The translations under genes and the position numbers were made by a program. This document shows positions 48,015 to 56,002 of a DNA stretch of 64,000 bases, piece after piece; position 1 is the first letter of the stretch, and each line of letters starts with the position of its first letter. Below the pieces are notes generated by a model. It saw nothing but the letters and a program-made list of their open reading frames with translations. It searched no databases and had not been told where the DNA came from. The stretch is taken from positions 456,315 through 520,314 of the forward strand of contig NZ_SIXI01000004.1 in NCBI RefSeq assembly GCF_004310865.1, read 5' to 3'. Source of the DNA: Aquabacterium lacunae. Lineage in GTDB: Bacteria > Pseudomonadota > Gammaproteobacteria > Burkholderiales > Burkholderiaceae_C.

Positions 48015-48590
48015 ATGCCCCAGACCCAGATCCAGCAGACGTTTGCCGAAGTGGCCGACGGTCTTTACCAGTCGGCCGAACGACTGGCCATCCAGCTCGA
48101 GGCGGCCGCGCACGCCATCGTGCACAGCCTGACCAGCGGCGGCAAGGTGCTGTGCGCCGGGCAGGCCGAAGCCGCCTGGCTGGCCCGGCATGCCGCGCAC
48201 CTGCTGGCCCTGGGTGCCGGGCGCGAGCGTCCGCCCCTGGCCTCGGTCAACGTGGCGGGGCCAGGCGGCCCCGGCATGCAGGCCGTGCCGGGCGAAATGG
48301 ACGCTTTCGTGCGGGCCATTGGCCATCCGGGCGACATCTGGCTGGCGTTCTCGCTGGAAGCTGACGAAGGCGAAGTGGCCATGGCCACGGCCACGGCCCG
48401 CGAGATGGACCTGATCCTGGTGGTGATGACCGGCGAAGCCGCCACCGTGCTCGGCCCCATGGTGCGTGACACCGATGTGTGGGTGCCCGTGCCGGGCCGC
48501 AACACCCCTGAACTGTTCAGCGCCAGCTGGTTGGCGCTGCAAGCCTTGATGGAGGCCGTCGATGGCTGCCTCCTGGGAGAAGACGCATGA
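48015..48590 (+). CDS. diaA: DiaA-like SIS-domain protein
   Basis: The protein has 191 residues with one SIS (sugar isomerase) domain. DiaA binds DnaA and promotes timely initiation of replication; the same fold serves GmhA heptose isomerase. Conserved parts are the early GGKVLCAGQAEAAW helix-strand, PGDIWLAFSL and the late PELFSASWLALQALMEAVD. I prefer DiaA over GmhA because of its place between yraN and dolP. Its stop overlaps the dolP start (ATGA). Confidence 0.8.
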   Translation: MPQTQIQQTFAEVADGLYQSAERLAIQLEAAAHAIVHSLTSGGKVLCAGQAEAAWLARHAAHLLALGAGRERPPLASVNVAGPGGPGMQAVPGEMDAFVRAIGHPGDIWLAFSLEADEGEVAMATATAREMDLILVVMTGEAATVLGPMVRDTDVWVPVPGRNTPELFSASWLALQALMEAVDGCLLGEDA

Positions 48591-49240
48591 ACCGAATCTT
48601 CAAGACCCGTCGATGGCTGGCCGCTGCGGCCGCCGTGGTGGTCGCCTCGCAACTGAGCGCTTGCGCGCCGCTGGTGCTGGGCAGCGCCGTGGGGGGAGCC
48701 TTCGTGGCCACCGACCGCCGCACCTCGGGGGCGCAGCTGGAAGATCAGGGCATCGAGATCAAGGCCAGCAGCCGCCTGAAGGAGTCGCTGGGCGAGCGTG
48801 CCCACATCAACGTCAATTCATACAACCGGCTGGCCCTGCTGACCGGCGAAGTGGCCAGCGAGGCCGATCGCCAGCTGGCCGAACGCACGGTGGCGCAGGT
48901 CGAAAACGTGCAGAAGGTGGTCAATGAGCTGGGCATCATGGGTGCGTCGTCGCTGACCGCACGTGCCAACGATGTGCTGATCGCCACCAAGGTGAAGGCC
49001 ACGCTGGTCGATGCCCGCGATGTGCACTCGAATGCCTTCCGTGTGGTGGTCGAGCGCGGCGAGGTCTACTTGCAGGGCATGGTGACCGAGCGTGAAGGGC
49101 AGCGCGCGGCCGAGCTGGCCGCCTCGGTGTCCGGCGTGCAGCGGGTGATCAAGGTGTTCCACCTGATCAGCGAGGAAGAGCTGGCCCGTCGCACCCCGAA
49201 GGCCCCCGAGCAACCCAACGAACGCCCCAGCCACCGCTGA
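48587..49240 (+). CDS. dolP: DolP-like dual BON-domain lipoprotein
   Basis: The protein has 217 residues. The signal peptide ends in the lipobox LSAC (Cys26). Two BON domains follow (about 65-130 and 140-200). Such proteins sit at the inner face of the outer membrane and, in E. coli, locate to division sites and support envelope integrity and BamA. It is translated in overlap with diaA. Confidence 0.9.
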   Translation: MNRIFKTRRWLAAAAAVVVASQLSACAPLVLGSAVGGAFVATDRRTSGAQLEDQGIEIKASSRLKESLGERAHINVNSYNRLALLTGEVASEADRQLAERTVAQVENVQKVVNELGIMGASSLTARANDVLIATKVKATLVDARDVHSNAFRVVVERGEVYLQGMVTEREGQRAAELAASVSGVQRVIKVFHLISEEELARRTPKAPEQPNERPSHR

Positions 49241-49282
49241 ACGCGACCGGGGTCGAACCCGGTGCCGGCCTGAACGTCTGCT

Positions 49283-50179
49283 TCAACGCAAACGGCGGAT
49301 CAGGCTGGAGGTGTCCCAGCGGCCGCCGCCCATGGCCTGCACATCGGCGTAGAACTGATCGATCAGGGCCGTGACGGGCATCGTGGCCTGTTGCCGGCGG
49401 GCTTCGTCGAGCACCAGGCCCAGGTCCTTGCGCATCCAGTCGACGGCAAAGCCGAAATCGAATTCGTCTTTCACCATGGTGGGGCCGCGGTGCTGCATCT
49501 GCCAGCTGCCGGCCGCGCCCTGGGTGATCACGTGCAGCACCTGGGCCATGTCCAGCCCGGCCTTCTGACCGAAGGCCAGCCCCTCGGCCAGGCCCTGCAG
49601 CAGGCCGGCGACGCACACCTGGTTGACCATCTTGGCCAGCTGGCCATTGCCCGCTGCGCCCAGGTGCGTGACCGCACGGCTGTAGGCCATCAGCACAGGC
49701 TGCACACGGGCAAAGGCCTGGGCATCACCCCCACACATGACCGTGAGCGCACCGTTGAGCGCACCCAGGTTGCCGCCCGAGACCGGCGCGTCGATGACGG
49801 TGTGCCCCTGGGGCGCCAGCTCGGCGGCCAGGCGCCTGGCGATGTCGGCCGAGGTGGTGGTGTGGTCGACCACGATGCCCCCCTGGGGCAAGGTGGTGCA
49901 GGCGCCCTGGGGGCCTCGCAGTACCTGCTGAAGGTCGGTGTCATTGCCCACGCAGGTGACCACCAGCTGGGCCTGCGCTGCGGCCTCGGCGGGCGTGGCA
50001 GCGCAGGTGCCGCCGTGCGTGGCCACCCAGGCCTGGGCCTTGGCGGCGGTGCGGTTGTACACGGTGACCTGGTGCCCGGCGCGCAGCAGGTGCGCGGCCA
50101 TCGGGGCACCCATGGTGCCCAGGCCCAGGAAGGCAATGCGCAGAGGCGAAACGGCCTCGTAGGTCTTGTCGGCGATCAT
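49283..50179 (-). CDS. Beta-hydroxyacid dehydrogenase (3-hydroxyisobutyrate dehydrogenase family)
   Basis: The protein has 298 residues. The N-terminal Rossmann motif FLGLGTMGAPMAAHL (about 16-30) is followed by DAPVSGGNLGALNG (about 128) and the catalytic Lys in GNGQLAKMVNQ (about 183). These define the HIBADH/tartronate-semialdehyde reductase family. Substrate choice cannot be read from the sequence. It lies 10 bp after pilU on the same strand but probably has no functional tie to it. Confidence 0.85.
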   Translation of the reverse strand: MIADKTYEAVSPLRIAFLGLGTMGAPMAAHLLRAGHQVTVYNRTAAKAQAWVATHGGTCAATPAEAAAQAQLVVTCVGNDTDLQQVLRGPQGACTTLPQGGIVVDHTTTSADIARRLAAELAPQGHTVIDAPVSGGNLGALNGALTVMCGGDAQAFARVQPVLMAYSRAVTHLGAAGNGQLAKMVNQVCVAGLLQGLAEGLAFGQKAGLDMAQVLHVITQGAAGSWQMQHRGPTMVKDEFDFGFAVDWMRKDLGLVLDEARRQQATMPVTALIDQFYADVQAMGGGRWDTSSLIRRLR

Positions 50180-50189
50180 GCCGACATGA

Positions 50190-51326
50190 TCACATGATCT
50201 GCAGGTGCTCGGTGCCGGCCGACAGGTCGGTGCTGCGGGCGCGGTGGCTGTTGAGCTTGATCTGCAAGCGCAGGTCGTTCACCGAATCGGCGTTGCGCAG
50301 CGCGTCTTCGAAGGTGATGTAGTTGCCCTCGTACAGGTCGAACAGGGCCTGGTCGAAGGTCTGCATGCCCAGCTCGCGCGACTTCTTCATGATCTCCTTG
50401 ATCTCGCCCACCTCGCCCTTGAAGATCAGGTCGGAGACCAGCGGCGTGGCCAGCAGGATCTCGACGGCCGCCGCGCGGCCCTTGCCCTCCTGGCGCGGGA
50501 TCAGGCGCTGCGACACCAGGGCCTTGAGGTTGAGCGACAGGTCCATCAGCAGCTGGGCGCGGCGCTCTTCGGGGAAGAAGTTGATGATGCGGTCCAGCGC
50601 CTGGTTGGCGCTGTTGGCGTGCAGGGTGGCCAGGCACAGGTGACCGGTTTCGGCGAAAGCCACAGCGTGCTCCATGGTCTCGCGATCGCGGATTTCGCCC
50701 ATGAGGATGACGTCAGGCGCCTGGCGCAGCGTGTTCTTCAGCGCGATGTCCCAGCCCTCGGTGTCCAGGCCCACTTCGCGCTGCGTGACGATGCAGTTCT
50801 TGTGCGGGTGCACAAACTCGACCGGGTCTTCGATGGTGATGATGTGCCCGAACGAGTTCTCGTTGCGGTGGTCGACCATGGCGGCCAGCGTGGTCGATTT
50901 GCCCGAGCCCGTGGCCCCCACCAAGATGACCAGGCCGCGCTTTTGCGCCACCACATCTTTGAGCACCTGGGGCAAGCCCATGCCGTCGATGGTGGGCAGC
51001 TGTTGCGGGATCACGCGCAGCACCATGCCGATGCTGCCCTGCTGCACGAAGGCGTTCACGCGAAAGCGGCCCACCCCCGACGGCGAAATGGCGAAGTTGC
51101 ACTCCTTGGTGCGCTCGAACTCGGCCGCCTGCTTGTCGTTCATGATGGCGCGGGCCAGGGCGATGGTGTGCTGTGGCGTGAGCGGCTGGGGCGACACCTT
51201 GGTGACCTTGCCATCGACCTTGATGGCCGGCGGAAACTCGCTGGTCAGAAACAGGTCAGAGCCGCCGCGCGTGACCATCAGGCGCAGCAAGTCGTTGATG
51301 AATTTCGAGGCCTGATCGCGTTCCAT
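50190..51326 (-). CDS. pilU: Twitching motility ATPase PilU
   Basis: The protein has 378 residues. Walker A is GATGSGKST, the Asp box VILMGEIRDRETME and the His box HLCLATLHANSANQA. PilU is the PilT paralogue that needs PilT to drive type IV pilus retraction under load. The long C-terminal tail ending RSTDLSAGTEHLQIM fits PilU rather than PilT. Confidence 0.95.
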   Translation of the reverse strand: MERDQASKFINDLLRLMVTRGGSDLFLTSEFPPAIKVDGKVTKVSPQPLTPQHTIALARAIMNDKQAAEFERTKECNFAISPSGVGRFRVNAFVQQGSIGMVLRVIPQQLPTIDGMGLPQVLKDVVAQKRGLVILVGATGSGKSTTLAAMVDHRNENSFGHIITIEDPVEFVHPHKNCIVTQREVGLDTEGWDIALKNTLRQAPDVILMGEIRDRETMEHAVAFAETGHLCLATLHANSANQALDRIINFFPEERRAQLLMDLSLNLKALVSQRLIPRQEGKGRAAAVEILLATPLVSDLIFKGEVGEIKEIMKKSRELGMQTFDQALFDLYEGNYITFEDALRNADSVNDLRLQIKLNSHRARSTDLSAGTEHLQIM

Positions 51327-51353
51327 GAATGCACCTGCGTAGAAACGAACGGG

Positions 51354-52010
51354 TCAGCGGGGCGTGGGCCCCTGGCTGGCCAGCAAGGCGCCCAGACGGG
51401 CACTGAGTTGTCGGGTGCGCAGCGACAGGCGCCGCGCCATGCTGTAGGTCAGGGCCATGCCGATGCGAGGATCGTCGATGGCCATGTCGTCGAGGGCCTG
51501 CCCGGTGAGCACGGCCAACCGACAAGGCGTGAGGGTGAGGCAGGACGCGAAGCGGGCACCAGCGTCGAGCAGCGACATCTCGCCCACCACATCGCCCTCT
51601 CGGGCCTCGGCCAGGCGGGCACGCTCGCCGGTGGGCTGCACACGGTCAACGGCCACCACCCCGCTGAGGATGATGAGGGCGTAGTCGCCTTTTTCGTCCT
51701 GGTGGATGAGCTCACGCCCCGCGGGCACCGTGACGAATTCCAGCACGCGGCCGACCTGTTCACGCTCGGCAGGCATCAAGGCGGCAAAAAAGTGATCGGC
51801 GCCCCATGCCTGATTCAGCAGAGGCATGCCCTCTTCCGGCGCGAGGGCATGGGCGCCCACGCCGAGCGCACGGGCGGTCCAGGCCGACGTGGCGCGCACG
51901 GCCTCGGGACGCTCCATGAACTGGGTGGCGAAGTAGCCTTCGTCGTCGGCCGCCGGGGCCTCACGCGCGGCTGCATGCCCTCCCAGGATGCGCTCGAACA
52001 GGTGTTTCAT
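51354..52010 (-). CDS. Cyclic-nucleotide-binding domain protein between pilT and pilU
   Basis: The protein has 218 residues. The cNMP-binding fold spans about 75-190, with VPAGRELIHQDEKGDYALII and the phosphate-binding cassette region GDVVGEMSLLDAGARFASC. No DNA-binding helix-turn-helix follows, so it is not a Crp-type regulator. In this place it may tie pilus retraction to a nucleotide second messenger. It lies 27 bp before pilU. Confidence 0.85.
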   Translation of the reverse strand: MKHLFERILGGHAAAREAPAADDEGYFATQFMERPEAVRATSAWTARALGVGAHALAPEEGMPLLNQAWGADHFFAALMPAEREQVGRVLEFVTVPAGRELIHQDEKGDYALIILSGVVAVDRVQPTGERARLAEAREGDVVGEMSLLDAGARFASCLTLTPCRLAVLTGQALDDMAIDDPRIGMALTYSMARRLSLRTRQLSARLGALLASQGPTPR

Positions 52011-52082
52011 GCCCTCATTGTGACGCGATCAGACACGATTGGGCGCGGCCTGATGCATCTCGTCACACGCCCGGCGGAGGGA

Positions 52083-53126
52083 TCAGCCCGGGAAGTTCTC
52101 CGGGAACTTGGCCTTGGCGCGCGCCTCGGCGGGCGAGATCACGTTGCGGCGCACCAGGTCGGTCAGGTTCTGGTCGAGGGTCTGCATGCCCACGCTGTTG
52201 CCGGTCTGGATGGCCGAGTACATCTGGGCGATCTTGTTTTCGCGGATCAGGTTGCGGATGGCCGCCGTGCCGATCATGATTTCGTGCGCCGCCACGCGGC
52301 CGCTGCCGTCCTTGGTCTTGCACAGGGTCTGCGAGATCACGGCCTGCAGCGATTCCGACAGCATGGCGCGCACCATGTCCTTCTCGGCCGCGGGGAAGAC
52401 GTCGACGATCCGGTCGATGGTCTTGGCGGCGCTGGAGGTGTGCAGGGTGCCGAAGACCAGGTGGCCGGTTTCGGCAGCGGTCAGGGCCAGGCGGATGGTT
52501 TCCAGGTCGCGCATTTCACCCACGAGGATGGCGTCAGGGTCTTCCCGCAGGGCCGAACGCAGCGCATTGGAAAAGCTCATGGTGTGCGGTCCCACCTCGC
52601 GCTGGTTGATCAGGCACTTTTTGGATTCGTGCACGAATTCGATCGGGTCTTCCACCGTCAGGATGTGGCCGTATTCGGTCTCGTTGAGGTGGTTGACCAT
52701 GCCGGCCAGCGTGGTCGATTTGCCCGAGCCGGTGGGGCCGGTGACCAGCACCAGGCCGCGCGGCTTCAAGGCCAGGTCGGCGAACACCTTGGGCGCATTG
52801 AGCTGCTCCAGCGTCAGGATCTTGCTGGGAATGGTGCGGAAGACCGCGCCCGAGCCCCGGTTGTGGTTGAAGGCGTTGACCCGGAAGCGCGCCAGGCCCT
52901 GGATCTCGAAGGAAAAGTCGCATTCCAGCGTTTCTTCGTAGGCCTTGCGCTGGGCATCGTTCATGATGTCGTACACCATGTCGTGCACCGCCTTGTGGTC
53001 CAGCGGGTCGACATTGATGCGTCGCACGTCGCCATGCACCCGGATCATGGGTGGCAGGCCCGCCGAGAGGTGGAGGTCGGAGGCCTTGTTCTTCACAGAG
53101 AACGCCAGCAGTTGGGTGATGTCCAT
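52083..53126 (-). CDS. pilT: Twitching motility ATPase PilT
   Basis: The protein has 347 residues, the usual PilT size. N-terminal KNKASDLHLSAGLPP, Walker A GPTGSGKST (about 132), Asp box AILVGEMRDLETIR and His box GHLVFGTLHTSSAA are present. PilT is the hexameric retraction motor of type IV pili. It is divergent from yggS with 45 bp between starts. Confidence 0.97.
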   Translation of the reverse strand: MDITQLLAFSVKNKASDLHLSAGLPPMIRVHGDVRRINVDPLDHKAVHDMVYDIMNDAQRKAYEETLECDFSFEIQGLARFRVNAFNHNRGSGAVFRTIPSKILTLEQLNAPKVFADLALKPRGLVLVTGPTGSGKSTTLAGMVNHLNETEYGHILTVEDPIEFVHESKKCLINQREVGPHTMSFSNALRSALREDPDAILVGEMRDLETIRLALTAAETGHLVFGTLHTSSAAKTIDRIVDVFPAAEKDMVRAMLSESLQAVISQTLCKTKDGSGRVAAHEIMIGTAAIRNLIRENKIAQMYSAIQTGNSVGMQTLDQNLTDLVRRNVISPAEARAKAKFPENFPG

Positions 53127-53171
53127 GGTGGATGATTGCGCTTGGGTCCAACAAGAAAAACCATTATCGCG

Positions 53172-53870
53172 ATGATCGAGCAGAACCTACAACGGGTGAA
53201 CAGCCGGATACAACAGGCCTGTTCTGCCCACCAGCGCCCGGAAGGCGCCGTGACCTTGCTGGCCGTGAGCAAGACCTTCGACGCCAGTGCGGTGCGCGAC
53301 GCCTTTGCCGCGGGGCAGCGCCGCTTCGGCGAGAACTATGTGCAGGAAGCGCTGGACAAGATCGCGGCGCTGGGCGATGTGCGCGCACAGATCGAATGGC
53401 ACCTGATCGGGCCGCTGCAGAGCAACAAGACGCGCCCGGTGGCCGACCAGTTCGACTGGGTGCACAGCGTGGACCGGCTGAAGATCGCGCAGCGCCTGAG
53501 CGAGCAGCGCCCCGCGCAGCTGCCGCCGCTGCAGGTGCTGCTGCAGGTGAACACCAGCGGCGAAGACAGCAAGAACGGCCTGTCGGTGGCCGATGAAGCG
53601 GGCCTGCTGGCCCTGGCCCGCGAGGTGAGCGCCCTGCCCCGCCTGCAGCTGCGTGGCCTGATGGCCCTGCCCGCCCCCGACACCGATGATGCTGGCCAGC
53701 GGGCCGCCCACCACCGGCTGCGCACCCTGTTCGACCGGCTGGTGGCCGCCGGCCTGCCTCTGGACACCCTGTCGATGGGCATGAGCGCCGACCTGGAAGC
53801 GGCCATTGCCGAAGGCTCGACCCTGGTGCGCGTGGGCACGGCCATTTTCGGCGGCCGGCCTCAGGCATGA
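53172..53870 (+). CDS. yggS: YggS-family PLP homeostasis protein (PLPBP)
   Basis: The protein has 232 residues. The PLP lysine is in LLAVSKTF (about Lys36). FGENYVQEALDK, EWHLIGPLQSNK and the final GMSADLEAAIAEGST phosphate-binding loop are conserved. It has no known enzyme activity but controls free PLP and so affects amino acid metabolism. It overlaps proC by 4 bp, a pairing found in many bacteria. Confidence 0.95.
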   Translation: MIEQNLQRVNSRIQQACSAHQRPEGAVTLLAVSKTFDASAVRDAFAAGQRRFGENYVQEALDKIAALGDVRAQIEWHLIGPLQSNKTRPVADQFDWVHSVDRLKIAQRLSEQRPAQLPPLQVLLQVNTSGEDSKNGLSVADEAGLLALAREVSALPRLQLRGLMALPAPDTDDAGQRAAHHRLRTLFDRLVAAGLPLDTLSMGMSADLEAAIAEGSTLVRVGTAIFGGRPQA

Positions 53871-54697
53871 TCTCACCCATGAACACGACGAACTCTCTCA
53901 TCGCTTTTGTGGGTGGCGGCAACATGGCCACGGCCATCATCGGCGGCCTGCTGCGCCAGGGCCGCGCCCCGGCCAGCATCCTGGTGATCGACCCCAGCGA
54001 AGCGCAACGCGAGCGCCTGGCCGCCCAGGGCCTGCAGACCGCGGCCGCACCTTCGCAAGCCCTGCAACAGGCCCAGGTGGTGGTGTGGGCCGTCAAGCCC
54101 CAGCAGTTCAAAGAGGCCGCGGCCCAGTGCAGCGGCTGGACCACCCAGGCGCTGCACTACAGCGTGATGGCCGGACTGCGCACCGACGACATGGCGCGAC
54201 TGCTGGGCACGCCCCGCATCGTGCGGGCCATGCCCAACACACCTGCCCTGGTGGGCCAGGGCATGACCGGCCTGTTCGCCCGCGCCGAAGTGGATGCCGA
54301 TGAAAAGGCGCTGGTGCAGGCCATGGTCGAGCCCACGGGCCAGGCCCTGTGGGTGCAAGCCGAAAGCCAGCTGGACACCGTGACGGCGCTGTCGGGCTCG
54401 GGCCCGGCCTATGTGTTCTATTTCATCGAGGCCATGATGCAGGCCGCGCAGGACATGGGCCTGAGCGCCGAGCAGGGCCGCACGCTGGCCTTGGCCACCT
54501 TTGGCGGTGCCACGGCCCTGGCCAGCCAGTCGGCCGACAGCCCGGCCACGCTGCGCGAGAAAGTCACCTCCAAGGGAGGCACCACCTACGCGGCCCTGAC
54601 CTCGATGGAAACCGCTGGTGTGAAAGCCGCTTTCGTGGCGGCCATGCGCGCCGCTGAACAGCGCGCGGGCGAGCTGGGCGACGAATTCGGACGCTGA
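53867..54697 (+). CDS. proC: Pyrroline-5-carboxylate reductase
   Basis: This enzyme makes proline from pyrroline-5-carboxylate with NAD(P)H. The protein has 276 residues. The dinucleotide motif FVGGGNMATAIIGGLL (about 13-28), MPNTPALVGQG (about 122) and the signature SGSGPAYVFYFIEAM are present. It starts ATGA over the yggS stop, or at an ATG four codons later. Confidence 0.96.
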   Translation: MISPMNTTNSLIAFVGGGNMATAIIGGLLRQGRAPASILVIDPSEAQRERLAAQGLQTAAAPSQALQQAQVVVWAVKPQQFKEAAAQCSGWTTQALHYSVMAGLRTDDMARLLGTPRIVRAMPNTPALVGQGMTGLFARAEVDADEKALVQAMVEPTGQALWVQAESQLDTVTALSGSGPAYVFYFIEAMMQAAQDMGLSAEQGRTLALATFGGATALASQSADSPATLREKVTSKGGTTYAALTSMETAGVKAAFVAAMRAAEQRAGELGDEFGR

Positions 54698-54740
54698 GTC
54701 AATCGGGCGCTAGCCTGTGGCCTCACAAACAGACCGAGGA

Positions 54741-55172
54741 TCATGGGCGAGCGACCAATTCTGGGGTGACCGCCCAGATGAGCTGATCTGCAGACCGCCT
54801 GACACCGACCAACGCTCCACCAGGCGCCCAAACAAGCTCAAGGCCGCCCTGTGATGAGAAATCCACCGCATACGCATCTCTCAAATGCCGAACGACATTC
54901 AGGCCATGACGCGGGTCTCGCAGCAGATCATCGACACTTTTGGGCAGCTCGCGCGCGCGTCCCGGCGTGGCCAGCGCATATCGCTCGATCGCAGCCACGT
55001 ACTGTCGCGCAACCCATTGCTGATGCGCGGCTCGCTGCCGCTCTGCCTGTGCCGACCACACGTTGGAGACTTGCACCAACGAAACACTCATCAGCGCCAC
55101 CATGAGCAACACGATCAGGTAGGTGAACCCCTGTTGCTGCTCAGACCTACCAGTCCGAAAACTTTGACCCAT
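54741..55172 (-). CDS. Pseudopilin-like protein lacking Glu5
   Basis: The protein has 143 residues. The N-terminus QQGFTYLIVLLMVALM has the prepilin peptidase site G|FTYL and a hydrophobic helix. The fifth mature residue is Ile in place of Glu. A soluble domain follows with a WAPGG motif. Lack of Glu5 recalls tip pseudopilins of the GspK type, though it is much shorter than GspK. It is last of the 11-gene secretion/pilus operon and overlaps the preceding gene by 26 bp. Confidence 0.75.
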   Translation of the reverse strand: MGQSFRTGRSEQQQGFTYLIVLLMVALMSVSLVQVSNVWSAQAERQRAAHQQWVARQYVAAIERYALATPGRARELPKSVDDLLRDPRHGLNVVRHLRDAYAVDFSSQGGLELVWAPGGALVGVRRSADQLIWAVTPELVARP

Positions 55173-55512
55173 CGCGAGCTAGTCCCTCTGCACCGCTTTT
55201 GAGATCGGTGATGCCACGCCCCCCCTCCTCTCGGAGAAGGATCCAACCATCCACCGTCTGCCCAACCGGATCAAAAGGCACCTCCCTGATGTAGCGCTTG
55301 ACGACCAGGTCAGTAAGCTCCTGCGGATACGCGCCGGTGTCGGCCTTGAACTTGTCAAGCGCCTCTCTGGTCAGCCTCAAATTGGTTTTCAATGCTGCCT
55401 CGTCTGCGCGCCCCAATGAATCCACGAACCTTGGAGCGACCAGCGACAAGAGCGTCGCAATCACCGCGAGCGTTACCAGCAGCTCGATCAATGTGAATCC
55501 ACGCGCTTTCAT
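55147..55512 (-). CDS. Minor pseudopilin
   Basis: The protein has 121 residues. MKARGFTLIELLVTLAVIATL is a textbook type IV prepilin leader with G|FTLIE cleavage and Glu5. The body LKTNLRLTREALDKFKADTG and VPFDPVG is GspG-like (DxxP). It lies 7 bp after the previous pseudopilin gene. The true start is the ATG at 55512, right at the leader. Confidence 0.85.
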   Translation of the reverse strand: MKARGFTLIELLVTLAVIATLLSLVAPRFVDSLGRADEAALKTNLRLTREALDKFKADTGAYPQELTDLVVKRYIREVPFDPVGQTVDGWILLREEGGRGITDLKSGAEGLARDGSKFSDW

Positions 55513-55519
55513 GCTGGCG

Positions 55520-56002
55520 TCACCAATGGGCATACGGAACACCGTTGAGCCCAACACCGTCAGACCCAGATCGAACATCGAACACATCCGCACCAGGCAC
55601 AGGCGCATCTGGCGGACTCTGATAGCTTCTCAGCCGCCAGGTTTGCTCTGCTGCCAAATCATCGGCGGCAAACGGATCTCGTGGCAAGCGCCGAAGGATG
55701 AAGATCATCTCGCCCTTGGCAGATTTGGCATCTGGGACACCACTGGTGAGCACAGAAAGATCTGGGGGGTATCCCGACGCTCCTTCTACCCTGATCACAT
55801 GTCCCATATCGACCAGCTGCTTGTATCGGTCAATGGCGCCACGGATCTGCCTCAATCCTGATCGCAACTCTTCCTCTTTGCTGCGCTTGGCAGACAACTC
55901 GGCCAACGGAAGCGCAATCATGGCCAAGACAGACATGATCGACACCACCACCAGCATTTCGATGAGAGTGAAACCACCCGATGAGCGCGCAGCAGTGGTC
56001 AT
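55520..56002 (-). CDS. Minor pseudopilin
   Basis: The protein has 160 residues. The leader ends SSGG|FTLIEMLVV with Glu5. The soluble part has GLRQIRGAIDRYKQLVD and RRLPRDPFAADD, GspG-like but longer. Its ATG overlaps the secretin stop (ATGA). With the next two genes it makes a three-member minor pseudopilin set. Confidence 0.85.
   Translation of the reverse strand: MTTAARSSGGFTLIEMLVVVSIMSVLAMIALPLAELSAKRSKEEELRSGLRQIRGAIDRYKQLVDMGHVIRVEGASGYPPDLSVLTSGVPDAKSAKGEMIFILRRLPRDPFAADDLAAEQTWRLRSYQSPPDAPVPGADVFDVRSGSDGVGLNGVPYAHW

Noticed and set aside
48015..48590. GmhA (phosphoheptose isomerase) as product of the SIS-domain gene
   Set aside because: The fold fits both, but the place between yraN and dolP matches diaA. 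No heptose or lipopolysaccharide core gene is near.
50205..53135. Open frame of 976 codons on the plus strand
   Set aside because: It is the mirror of pilU, the cNMP protein and pilT. The His/Val/Gly-rich translation is typical for the antisense of GC-rich genes.
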